DNA of 64,000 nt from Kaistella chaponensis (GTDB lineage: Bacteria > Bacteroidota > Bacteroidia > Flavobacteriales > Weeksellaceae): NCBI RefSeq assembly GCF_900156725.1, contig NZ_FTOI01000004.1, positions 186,001 to 250,000 on the forward strand, in the 5' to 3' direction. Under the pieces are notes generated by a model. That model worked only from the letters and a program-made list of their open reading frames with translations, was not told the DNA's origin and searched no databases. The position numbers and the translations under genes were made by a program. Positions 9,573 to 17,384 of the stretch are shown here, piece after piece (the stretch's first letter is position 1; the number at the start of each line of letters is the position of its first letter).

Positions 9573-9800
9573 TTAGTTCGTCGGTGTTGAGTTATTGTTC
9601 TTTGGAGTTCCGGCTGTGCTATTGGTTTCTTCTGACGTTTTTTTGTCCTCCTCTTTTACAGCATCTTTAAATTCTTTAATTCCTGATCCCAATCCTCTCA
9701 TCATTTCTGGGATTTTTTTCCCACCGAAAAGAATTAATACAATGATTGCAACAATTAATAAGTGTTGCCAAGAAAGTGCTAATATCGTAAGTGTTTGCAT
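9573..9800 (-). CDS. tatA: Sec-independent translocase subunit TatA/TatE
   Basis: The 75-residue product has one N-terminal membrane helix (about residues 8-22). This is followed by the family hallmark ILFGGKKIPEMMRGLGSGI, with the FG hinge and amphipathic helix, and a charged, disordered tail. It forms the pore of the twin-arginine translocation system that exports folded proteins. tatC is not in this window. It sits just downstream of the EnvC-like gene in the minus-strand cluster. Confidence 0.92.
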   Translation of the reverse strand: MQTLTILALSWQHLLIVAIIVLILFGGKKIPEMMRGLGSGIKEFKDAVKEEDKKTSEETNSTAGTPKNNNSTPTN

Positions 9801-9833
9801 GTTGATATTTTTTACAAAGTTAATTTATATTTT

Positions 9834-11417
9834 TTAATTGATCCATCCCAAAGGGTCTACAGGAGTTCCACCATTCCAAATTTGGAAGTCCAAGGTAAAC
9901 GTCCCATCAAAGTCTTCTCCTACGCCTCCAATTGCCGTTCCTGCTGCAACTTGCTGATTGGCAGAAACCATTGTATTCGCAAGATTTGCATAAACCGTAA
10001 AATAGTCTCCATGTTTAACCATAACCATTTTGGTTCCATCACCAGAAACAACCACTCGGGAAACTGTTCCTGGAGCTATACATTTCGCTACAGTTCCTCT
10101 GTTTACGGCTATTTTAATACCATTATTTTCTTCTACAATGTTTTTAAATACTGGGTGCGGTTGTCTTCCAAATCGGTGGGTAATTGTTCCATAAACAGGC
10201 ATTCCCATTTTTCCGCGGTTGGCAACAAAACTATTTCCAATGGCACTTGTTACTCCGAAGTTCGTCATGGTTTTAGTTTCTGCAGCTTTTTTTGCATCTT
10301 CATTTTTCTTTACAAGATTCGCTTCTGCAACTCTTGCGGTGGTTGCTTTTTCTGCTGCTGCTTTTGCATTTGCTGCAGCGATTGCGGCGTCTTTTGCAGC
10401 TTCCGCTCGTCGTGATTCCGCTTTTTCTGCATCAGCAGCTTTCTTCGCGTCTTCTGTCTTTTTAGAGTCTGCTAAAAGTGCTATTTTCGCTCGCTCTGCT
10501 TCTTCCGCAGCTTTTCTGTCTGAAATATCCTTTAATCTTTTTGCTTCTTCGTCTGCTTTTCTTTTCTCTAAAGCGAGAGCATCCATTCGCGCTTTGTTTT
10601 CGGCATCAATTCTTGCTTTTTCTTTTTCTGCAGCTATTTTTGCCAAACGCATTTTCTCTGCTTCTGCTTTTTTGTTTGCCTCTTCTTTTGCTTTGGCAAT
10701 CTTAATTTCTTCCGCGATTATTGATCGAATTTGACCCTCCAGCTTTTTGGATTGTCCTTGTTTCTGCTTCAATTCTGCGGTGAGCTGTACTTCGTTTTTC
10801 TTAAATTCCTGAAGAAGATTTTCTTTTAGTTTCCTTTCCGCTTCGATCGTGACTAAGTCTTTTTGCTGATTTGAAAGAATCGTCACTTTATCATTTACCG
10901 ATTTTTGTTTTAAAGTTACATTTTGAAGAAGTTTCACAGCGGCATCAGAAATCTCTGTTGCTTTTTTATTCTGATAATCGGAGTAATCTTTCAGATACTG
11001 AACTCTTCTTAATGCTTCTCCCAAATTTTTTGAAGATAAAATAAAGGTCACTTTATTCTGAACGCCTTTATTTTTATAAGCTTTTACTAAAACTTCAGCA
11101 TAATTTTTCCTAAGCACTGCAAGTTCCTTATTCTGGCGGTTGATCTCTAACTGACGTAGATAAATGTCGTCTTCTATTAAACGTTTTTCTTTTTGAGTAT
11201 TGGTATAAACTTTTTCTCTAAGCTGTATTTTTTTGTTTACTTCATTCAAATACGCTACAGATAATTTTGATTCTTTTTGCGTCTTTGCAAGGTTTGTATT
11301 GATCGATGCAATTTGTTTTTTAAGTTCAATATTTTGTTTTTGAAGCTCTTCTTTCTTTTGAGAGAAAAAAAATCCGCACAGAAAAATTCCTACAAAAAAG
11401 CCTAATTTCCTAATCAT
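9834..11417 (-). CDS. EnvC-like murein hydrolase activator (degenerate M23/LytM domain)
   Basis: Exported protein of 527 residues with a signal peptide (FLCGFFFSQ). Residues about 20-250 form a long coiled coil, and about 250-390 are an Ala/Lys/Glu-rich helical stretch. A C-terminal LytM (peptidase M23) domain begins near residue 400. The active-site zinc ligands are not conserved: the H-x3-D position reads ENNGIKI, and the final HxH is replaced by TLDFQIW. This is the pattern of EnvC/NlpD-type activators, which switch on N-acetylmuramoyl amidases at division without cutting murein themselves. The gene overlaps the upstream DUF4292 gene by 4 bp. Confidence 0.85.
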   Translation of the reverse strand: MIRKLGFFVGIFLCGFFFSQKKEELQKQNIELKKQIASINTNLAKTQKESKLSVAYLNEVNKKIQLREKVYTNTQKEKRLIEDDIYLRQLEINRQNKELAVLRKNYAEVLVKAYKNKGVQNKVTFILSSKNLGEALRRVQYLKDYSDYQNKKATEISDAAVKLLQNVTLKQKSVNDKVTILSNQQKDLVTIEAERKLKENLLQEFKKNEVQLTAELKQKQGQSKKLEGQIRSIIAEEIKIAKAKEEANKKAEAEKMRLAKIAAEKEKARIDAENKARMDALALEKRKADEEAKRLKDISDRKAAEEAERAKIALLADSKKTEDAKKAADAEKAESRRAEAAKDAAIAAANAKAAAEKATTARVAEANLVKKNEDAKKAAETKTMTNFGVTSAIGNSFVANRGKMGMPVYGTITHRFGRQPHPVFKNIVEENNGIKIAVNRGTVAKCIAPGTVSRVVVSGDGTKMVMVKHGDYFTVYANLANTMVSANQQVAAGTAIGGVGEDFDGTFTLDFQIWNGGTPVDPLGWIN

Positions 11418-12208
11418 CTAATTTCAGTTTTCGTATAATTATTGGGAACGGAGTATGGAGTATCCATTTTCGAACTTTCAAATCTCGTGTTTTCCAATAA
11501 AATTTGGCTAGTTTTTGTACCTTTTATAATTATTTTAACATTTTTAGGTAGCATCATCTCCTCGAAGCCTGTCCAATTCAAATACGAGATTTCTAGCTCA
11601 TTGGTTTTATTTTTATCAACTAAATTGACTTGCATCAAATTAAAGTCGTTTGAAAAATCCATCGCAACACTATATTCTGAAACTTGACCGTTGTTTGTAA
11701 ACGTTAAATTTTTACTGGAAATAAGGCGATAACCTTGCGCATTTTTGGTGACCAAAAAATCTTTTTCATTAATGGGAATAAACGTTTTTCCCAAAAGTAA
11801 GTTTTGCAAAGAACTGTAATCAATGAAATTTACATTCAACAATTTATTGAGATAAGAAAAATCAGATTCGATATAGGTTTTATTCCATTTTTCATAGCCT
11901 TTAATTCCTTCTGGTGTTGCAATTCCTCGTCCAACATTAAGAAAAATGGCAATCATATTCATCCACACTTTCTGGCCATTTTCAATATAAATAGTAGCAT
12001 CTAAAGTTGGGATAAAAGTTCCGTTTTCAATACTGACGCGTGAGTTTATTTTAAGCTGCTGAAAGTTTGATTTTTCTTTAATTTTATTAAAAAAAGTTGC
12101 ATTGGCAGCAATTGCATTATCAGTACCAATCGGATTATTGGTGGCTGTTTTGGCTTTACAAGAAAGTAACAAAACCGCGGTCATCACTATTAAAATATAA
12201 TTTTTCAT
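11414..12208 (-). CDS. DUF4292 domain lipoprotein
   Basis: Lipoprotein of 264 residues with lipobox LLLSCKAKT. The mature chain has alternating strands resembling LolA/LolB-type barrels (LKINSRVSIENG, LDATIYIENGQKVWMN). This fits DUF4292, which in flavobacteria is regularly found just before the M23/EnvC gene, as here, with ATGA-type overlap. A role in outer-membrane lipoprotein or envelope assembly is inferred only from fold and context. Confidence 0.8.
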   Translation of the reverse strand: MKNYILIVMTAVLLLSCKAKTATNNPIGTDNAIAANATFFNKIKEKSNFQQLKINSRVSIENGTFIPTLDATIYIENGQKVWMNMIAIFLNVGRGIATPEGIKGYEKWNKTYIESDFSYLNKLLNVNFIDYSSLQNLLLGKTFIPINEKDFLVTKNAQGYRLISSKNLTFTNNGQVSEYSVAMDFSNDFNLMQVNLVDKNKTNELEISYLNWTGFEEMMLPKNVKIIIKGTKTSQILLENTRFESSKMDTPYSVPNNYTKTEIR

Positions 12209-12248
12209 TTCATTTTTTTAGGTTGCAAGCACCTTTACAATATTAACG

Positions 12249-12280
12249 CCAAACCACACAATAGATTTTGTGTGGTTTGG
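12249..12280 (-). terminator. Long perfect hairpin, probable terminator without T-tract
   Basis: The arms CCAAACCACACAA (12249-12261) and TTGTGTGGTTTGG (12268-12280) are perfectly complementary over 13 bp with a 6-base loop. Neither side has a T-run. It lies between the nucleotidyltransferase and DUF4292 genes and could be a terminator or a processing/attenuation structure. Confidence 0.6.
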
Positions 12281-12304
12281 GAATATGCTTTAAATTCTAA
12301 ATTT

Positions 12305-13333
12305 TTAATGATTGTTTTTATTCGAAACAAAGTCTAAAACAGAGAAATCTCCCAAAGAAATCTCCCTAGAAACTCCGAAATATTGGGCAGAATTCCCAAT
12401 CATAGAGTTGCTTAGATTCCCATGATCAATTACGGTGTTTTCCTGAATGAGGGAATTGTCAATATTAGAGTTGATTACTTTCGTATTATTTCCGATGGAA
12501 ACTCCGGGTCCAATTTTCGAATTGTAAATTTCTACATTTTCCCCGATAAAACACGGCGGAATAATCATACAGTTTTCAATTTTCGCAGAAGCTGGATATT
12601 GCGAAAGATTATCTCTTTCGTATTCTAAAACTTTCCCGTTGGTTTCTACCGTTGCGTTTTTATTTCCACAATCCATCCAATCATCTACTTTTCCTAAAGA
12701 AAATTTCGCCCCTTTTTGGCGTAGATTTTCCAAGGCTGTTGTCAGCTGATATTCGCCGCCAAATTTGATGTCATTGTCCATGATGTGGTTGATTTCACTC
12801 ATTAATTTCTCTGCAGAATTAAAATAGTAAATTCCAATGATTGCCAAATCCGACACAAATTCTTTTGGTTTTTCTACAAAATCCGTGATAAATCCGTAAT
12901 CGTCTAATTTTACCACGCCAAATGCTGATGGATCCTCAACTTTTTTCACCCAAATCACCCCATCAGAATTTTTATCTAAAATAAAATCTGCTTTAAACAA
13001 CGTATCTGCAAAAGCCACTACAACATCGCCTTGCATTGAAGCTTCGGCGCATTTGATGGCATGAGCAGTTCCGAGCGGCTCATCTTGGGTGTAAACAGTT
13101 CCTTTTGCGCCCAGTTTTTCGGCAATTTTAATTAAAGAAGCCTCCACTTCGGGTCCGAAATCACCGATAATAAAAGCAATTTCATCAATTTTTTCTCCGG
13201 CAACTTTCGCAATGTCTTCTACCAAACGTTGTACAATTGGTTTTCCGGCAATTGGGATTAAAGGTTTAGGAACGGTTAAAGTGTGTGGTCTTAATCTGGA
13301 TCCTCTTCCAGCCATTGGAACAATAATTTTCAT
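12305..13333 (-). CDS. Sugar-phosphate nucleotidyltransferase with left-handed beta-helix tail
   Basis: Cytoplasmic enzyme of 342 residues that activates a sugar phosphate to an NDP-sugar. The N-terminal motif MAGRGSRLRPHTLTVPKPL is the nucleotide loop with the catalytic Arg and Lys. Residues about 1-240 form the Rossmann-like transferase domain (with PLGTAHAI and VEKPKEF). The C-terminal part (about 255-335) shows hexapeptide-like repeats (CMIIPPCFIGENVEIYNSKI). The exact sugar is not clear; it resembles RmlA/GlmU-type proteins. It is 40 bp downstream of dut. Confidence 0.85.
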   Translation of the reverse strand: MKIIVPMAGRGSRLRPHTLTVPKPLIPIAGKPIVQRLVEDIAKVAGEKIDEIAFIIGDFGPEVEASLIKIAEKLGAKGTVYTQDEPLGTAHAIKCAEASMQGDVVVAFADTLFKADFILDKNSDGVIWVKKVEDPSAFGVVKLDDYGFITDFVEKPKEFVSDLAIIGIYYFNSAEKLMSEINHIMDNDIKFGGEYQLTTALENLRQKGAKFSLGKVDDWMDCGNKNATVETNGKVLEYERDNLSQYPASAKIENCMIIPPCFIGENVEIYNSKIGPGVSIGNNTKVINSNIDNSLIQENTVIDHGNLSNSMIGNSAQYFGVSREISLGDFSVLDFVSNKNNH

Positions 13334-13373
13334 ACGTGTATTTTTAGATGCTAAAATGTTCAGCAGTTTTTAT

Positions 13374-13811
13374 TTAAATTTTTACGGTGGTACTTCCAAA
13401 TCCGCCAGTTCCTCTAGTTGTTTCAGTCAATTCTTCCACTTCGAAAAAGGATGCGGTTTCATATTTTGCAATCACCATTTGTGCGATTCGATCTCCATTA
13501 TTAACGGTAAATTCTTCGTTAGACAAATTTACTAAAATAACCCCAATTTCCCCACGATAATCTGCATCAATGGTTCCGGGCGAATTTAAAACCGTAATAC
13601 CGTTTTTTATTGCCAATCCACTTCTGGGTCTTATTTGTGCTTCAAATCCTGCCGGAAGTTCCAAAAATAATCCCGTCGGAATTAATTTTCTTTCTAAGGA
13701 TTTTAAAGTGACAGGTTGTGTTAAATTCGCAGATAAATCCATCCCTGCCGAAAGTTCGGTTTGGTATTTTGGGAGTGGATTTTCTGATTTATTGATTATT
13801 TTAATGTTCAT
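13374..13811 (-). CDS. dut: dUTP diphosphatase
   Basis: Trimeric dUTPase of 145 residues that hydrolyses dUTP to dUMP, keeping uracil out of DNA. All five family motifs are visible: [33 protein letters not shown] (with catalytic Asp), GDRIAQMVI and the C-terminal lid RGTGGFGST. The start codon is one base from the stop of the flippase gene upstream, so the two genes are tightly coupled. Confidence 0.95.
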   Translation of the reverse strand: MNIKIINKSENPLPKYQTELSAGMDLSANLTQPVTLKSLERKLIPTGLFLELPAGFEAQIRPRSGLAIKNGITVLNSPGTIDADYRGEIGVILVNLSNEEFTVNNGDRIAQMVIAKYETASFFEVEELTETTRGTGGFGSTTVKI

Positions 13812-13812
13812 T

Positions 13813-15264
13813 TTAACGCTTTCTTAATTTCAGCAAGGTATCTTTTTCAAAGTAAAAGACAATTGCCAAAAATACTAATAATAATAGGTTGCCGATTATT
13901 AAATTTCCTTCAAGTACGTAAAATGATAGTACCGAAAGAGAAAAACTTAAACCAAGATAACCCAGGATTTTTTTTATGTGATACGGAACCGGATAAAAAT
14001 ATTGCCCCAGAAAATAGGAAACAGTCATCATGGAAAAATAACTTAAAAAGGTAGCCCATGTTGACGCCCAATATCCGTAAACAGGAATGAAATAAATATT
14101 AATCCCAATCGTAACCGCTGCTCCCAAAACCGAAAGATACGCTCCAAAAATGGTTTTATCAGAAAGTTTATACCACACCGACATATTTAAATAAATCCCC
14201 AAAAAAACGGCAGCCATTAAAACGATAGGAACAATCGGGATTCCTTCATTATAAGCGGGATTAGAAAGATAAAGTTTTGCCAACCAATTTAGATTTACGC
14301 ACAAAGCGAGCAAAATAATACAGTTAACGATCACAAACATATCCATCAATTTCGCGTAGGATTTCCCAGAATTTTCATTTTTTGCGTGGGAGAAAAAGAA
14401 AGGTTCAATTCCTAAAAGATATGCTTGCCGAAACAAAGTCAAAAATGTCACGATCTTGCAAACTGCGCCATAAATCGCCATTTGTTCGGTATTAATTCCG
14501 TCGGGTAAAAGATATTTCAAAAACTGTCGATCCATGGTTTCATTAATGACTCCGGCTAAACCTGCAATCGTGATTGGCCATGAATATCCCATCATTTTTT
14601 TCCAGAGATTCCCGTCGAAAGCTGCAATACGAACCGCTTTAATTTCCTGGAAAAGCAGCAAAAATGTCACGGCACTCGCAACCAGATTTGCCACAAAAAC
14701 ATATCCGATTCCGAAATTTTTATCATAGGTGAAACCGAAAAGTCCTTTGCTTCCAAGCTTCGGGAGAATAACAATGAAGAAAACCACTAATAAAAAATTA
14801 ATAATGCCATTGATAATTTTAATCATGGCAAATTTTTTCGGCCGACCTGTTTTTCTTAAAATGACAAAAGGCATTGTGGAAAGTCCGTCTAATCCTAAAA
14901 CGAACAACATCATCGTTAAAAGATTGATCTGATCTGGAGTTTTAAAGGCAATCGCTAAATCCTGCCGAAAAATAAAACAGAAAAACATGAACAAAAATGA
15001 AGCTCCTACCACACTTAAAGTCGCAGTTGAAATCAATTTTTGATGGTCTTCTTCTTTCTCTGCAAAACGGAAAAATGTAGTTTCCATCCCGTGGGAAAGC
15101 AAAACAATAATAATTCCCGCAACGGAATAAAAATCGATGAACGGTGCTAAAGCTTTCGGTCCAAAAGCATGCGTTACGAAAGGACTTATAATAAAGGGAA
15201 ACAACCGGATTATCACGGTGCTTAAACCATAAATAGCGGTTTGTCCTAATAATTTTTTATACAA
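13813..15264 (-). CDS. Polysaccharide flippase (MATE/Wzx-like, oligosaccharide exporter superfamily)
   Basis: Inner-membrane protein of 483 residues with about 12-14 hydrophobic segments. The N-terminus, [20 protein letters not shown], and the early [11 protein letters not shown] region are typical of lipopolysaccharide/polysaccharide biosynthesis flippases. It probably moves a lipid-linked glycan across the inner membrane. It is the first gene of the long minus-strand cluster with dut and the nucleotidyltransferase. The nucleotidyltransferase could supply an activated sugar to the same glycan pathway, but this is inferred from proximity alone. Confidence 0.85.
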   Translation of the reverse strand: MYKKLLGQTAIYGLSTVIIRLFPFIISPFVTHAFGPKALAPFIDFYSVAGIIIVLLSHGMETTFFRFAEKEEDHQKLISTATLSVVGASFLFMFFCFIFRQDLAIAFKTPDQINLLTMMLFVLGLDGLSTMPFVILRKTGRPKKFAMIKIINGIINFLLVVFFIVILPKLGSKGLFGFTYDKNFGIGYVFVANLVASAVTFLLLFQEIKAVRIAAFDGNLWKKMMGYSWPITIAGLAGVINETMDRQFLKYLLPDGINTEQMAIYGAVCKIVTFLTLFRQAYLLGIEPFFFSHAKNENSGKSYAKLMDMFVIVNCIILLALCVNLNWLAKLYLSNPAYNEGIPIVPIVLMAAVFLGIYLNMSVWYKLSDKTIFGAYLSVLGAAVTIGINIYFIPVYGYWASTWATFLSYFSMMTVSYFLGQYFYPVPYHIKKILGYLGLSFSLSVLSFYVLEGNLIIGNLLLLVFLAIVFYFEKDTLLKLRKR

Positions 15265-15311
15265 TGGGTAATATTAATTTTTGCAAATGTAAAAAATTTT
15301 AAATCGCAATT

Positions 15312-15340
15312 TTTGAACTTCAAATAAAACCTTAAATTTA
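15312..15340 (+). promoter_or_regulatory. Candidate Bacteroidetes-type promoter for dihydroorotase
   Basis: TTTG (15312-15315) is followed after 17 bases by TAAATTTA (15333-15340), close to the TTTG / TAnnTTTG consensus. Transcription would begin near 15346, which favours the ATG at 15359 over the in-frame TTG at 15344 as the translation start. Confidence 0.4.
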
Positions 15341-15358
15341 CCCTTGAAACCGACTCTT

Positions 15359-16696
15359 ATGAAAATCCTCCTTAAAAATGCTACGATCGTCAATGAAAAT
15401 CAAATTTTCGAAAGCGATTTGCTCATCGAAAATGATTTAATTTCAAAAATTGAAAAAAATATTTCTGAAGAAAATGTGGATCAGATCATCAATGCTTCTG
15501 GAAAATATCTTCTTCCTGGAATCATTGATGACCAAGTTCATTTTCGGGAACCGGGTTTAACCTGGAAAGGCAATATTGAAAGTGAATCCAGAGCCGCAAT
15601 TGCAGGCGGAATCACGAGTTTTATGGAACAACCGAACACGGTTCCAAATGCAGTGACGCAAGAATTATTAGAAGTAAAATATCAAATCGCTGCCGAAAAA
15701 TCGTTTGCCAATTATTCTTTTTTAATGGGCGGAACGAATGATAATCTGGAAGAAGTCTTAAAAACCAATCCTCGAAATGTCGCAGGAATAAAGCTGTTTC
15801 TCGGTTCTTCCACAGGAAATATGTTGGTGGATAATCCCGAAACGTTAGAAAAGATTTTCAGCAGTACGAAAATGCTCATCGCTGTTCATTGCGAAGATGA
15901 AGCGACCATCCGAAAAAATACCGAAAGCTTTAAAGAACAATATGGCGACGAAATTCCCGTCACTGCGCATCATTTAATTCGCAGCGAAGAAGCGTGTTAT
16001 ATTTCCTCTTCCAAAGCGATCGAACTGGCGAAAAAAACCGGTGCAAGATTACATATTTTCCATTTATCGACCGCGAAGGAAATGGAATTGTTCCGAAATG
16101 ATATTCCTTTAAAAGAGAAAAAAATCACCGCAGAAGTTTGCGTTCATCACCTCACTTTTACGAATGAAGATTACGAAACCAAAGGAAATTTCATCAAATG
16201 GAATCCTGCCGTGAAAACGCAAAAAGATAAAGACGGACTTTGGGAAGCGCTTTTGGAGGACCGAATTGATGTCATCGCCACCGATCATGCGCCGCATACT
16301 TTAGAGGAAAAATCTCAGAAGTATTTAAAAGCGCCTTCTGGTGGTCCGCTTGTTCAACACGCTTTAAATGTGATGCTCGAAAATTTTAAAAATGGAAAAA
16401 TTTCTTTAGAAAAAATCGTGGAGAAAATGTGTCATAATCCTGCAATTTTATTTCAGATTGAGAAACGTGGTTTTATAAAGGAAGGGTTCAAAGCAGATTT
16501 GGTTTTGGTTGATCTCAATGAAAAATACACCGTTTCCAAAGAAAATATTTTGTATAAATGCGGTTGGAGTCCGTTCGAAGGAACCGAATTTCATTCGAAA
16601 ATCACCCACACTTTCGTGAATGGTTTTTTAGCTTTTGATAATGGAAAAGTTGCGGAGGAAAAACATGGTGAAAGATTGCTTTTTGGCCGTAAATAA
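15359..16696 (+). CDS. pyrC: Dihydroorotase, class I
   Basis: Amidohydrolase-fold enzyme of about 445 residues that closes carbamoyl aspartate to dihydroorotate in pyrimidine synthesis. Visible elements are DDQVHFREPGLTWKG, the carboxylated lysine in GIKLFLGSSTGNM, the His in AVHCEDE, the His in HIFHLST, and the catalytic Asp in IATDHAPH. The first His of the usual HxH is Gln (DQVH). As I recall, other Bacteroidetes dihydroorotases share this, so it is probably a group trait rather than decay. I chose the ATG at 15359; an upstream in-frame TTG at 15344 would add five residues. Confidence 0.9.
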   Translation: MKILLKNATIVNENQIFESDLLIENDLISKIEKNISEENVDQIINASGKYLLPGIIDDQVHFREPGLTWKGNIESESRAAIAGGITSFMEQPNTVPNAVTQELLEVKYQIAAEKSFANYSFLMGGTNDNLEEVLKTNPRNVAGIKLFLGSSTGNMLVDNPETLEKIFSSTKMLIAVHCEDEATIRKNTESFKEQYGDEIPVTAHHLIRSEEACYISSSKAIELAKKTGARLHIFHLSTAKEMELFRNDIPLKEKKITAEVCVHHLTFTNEDYETKGNFIKWNPAVKTQKDKDGLWEALLEDRIDVIATDHAPHTLEEKSQKYLKAPSGGPLVQHALNVMLENFKNGKISLEKIVEKMCHNPAILFQIEKRGFIKEGFKADLVLVDLNEKYTVSKENILYKCGWSPFEGTEFHSKITHTFVNGFLAFDNGKVAEEKHGERLLFGRK

Positions 16697-16703
16697 TTCT
16701 TTT

Positions 16704-17339
16704 ATGAGATCAAAAATTTTACAGATTTTATTGGTAATTGTTTTTGCAACTGATTTGTTTTTCATTTTCAATAATCAACCAGAATTGCGGTTTTTTACCA
16801 AACCACTTTTGCTTCCGCTTTTGATTTTACTGTATTTCTCCCAAGTGAAATCTGCGAAAACTCAGTTGGATCAGTTTTTTCTGGCGGGATTGGCGTTCAG
16901 TTTTTTCGGAGATTTATTTCTGCTTTTCAAATGGGGTTTTCTGCCCGGATTAGGAAGTTTTTTATTGGCGCATGTATTTTATATTATTTCGTTTAAGAAA
17001 AAAGCGCAACATCAAATTTGGAAATTTTGGCCCATTATTCTTGGTCTTTATGCCTCAATTTTACTCGTTTTTCTTTTTCCTTATTTAAAAGAAATGAAAA
17101 TTCCGGTCCTAATTTATGCGGTTGTAATTTCTGTGATGATGTATAACGCTCTAAAAACGCACAACAGAAATTTGATGATCGGTGCTCTATTATTCCTCAT
17201 TTCAGATACTTTACTTTCCGTAAATCTTTTCGTGAAACCTTTAATGATTCTCAATTTATTGGTGATGATAACTTACGTTTTGGCGCAGTGGTTTTTGGTA
17301 AGAGGAATGCTTTTATCTAAAAATAATGGAAGGTCTTGA
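16704..17339 (+). CDS. YhhN family membrane protein (lysoplasmalogenase-like)
   Basis: The product has about 211 residues and seven to eight hydrophobic segments. The family traits FFTKPLLLPLLILLYF and LAFSFFGDLFLLF, with a conserved Lys and Asp inside the membrane, match YhhN/TMEM86. Some members hydrolyse the vinyl-ether bond of lysoplasmalogens; in this organism the substrate is unknown. I placed the start at the ATG 16704, eight bases after the dihydroorotase stop, because the longer frame from 16635 would overlap that gene with a charged, non-homologous lead. It is probably co-transcribed with dihydroorotase. Confidence 0.8.
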   Translation: MRSKILQILLVIVFATDLFFIFNNQPELRFFTKPLLLPLLILLYFSQVKSAKTQLDQFFLAGLAFSFFGDLFLLFKWGFLPGLGSFLLAHVFYIISFKKKAQHQIWKFWPIILGLYASILLVFLFPYLKEMKIPVLIYAVVISVMMYNALKTHNRNLMIGALLFLISDTLLSVNLFVKPLMILNLLVMITYVLAQWFLVRGMLLSKNNGRS

Positions 17340-17384
17340 AACAATTTTCAAAAATATTCGTCTAATACTTTAAATAAATAATTT

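Noticed and set aside
10219-10734. Ala/Phe/Ser-rich frame of 171 residues antisense to the EnvC-like gene
   Set aside because: It mirrors the Ala/Lys/Glu-rich coding region; its composition is a by-product of the real gene.
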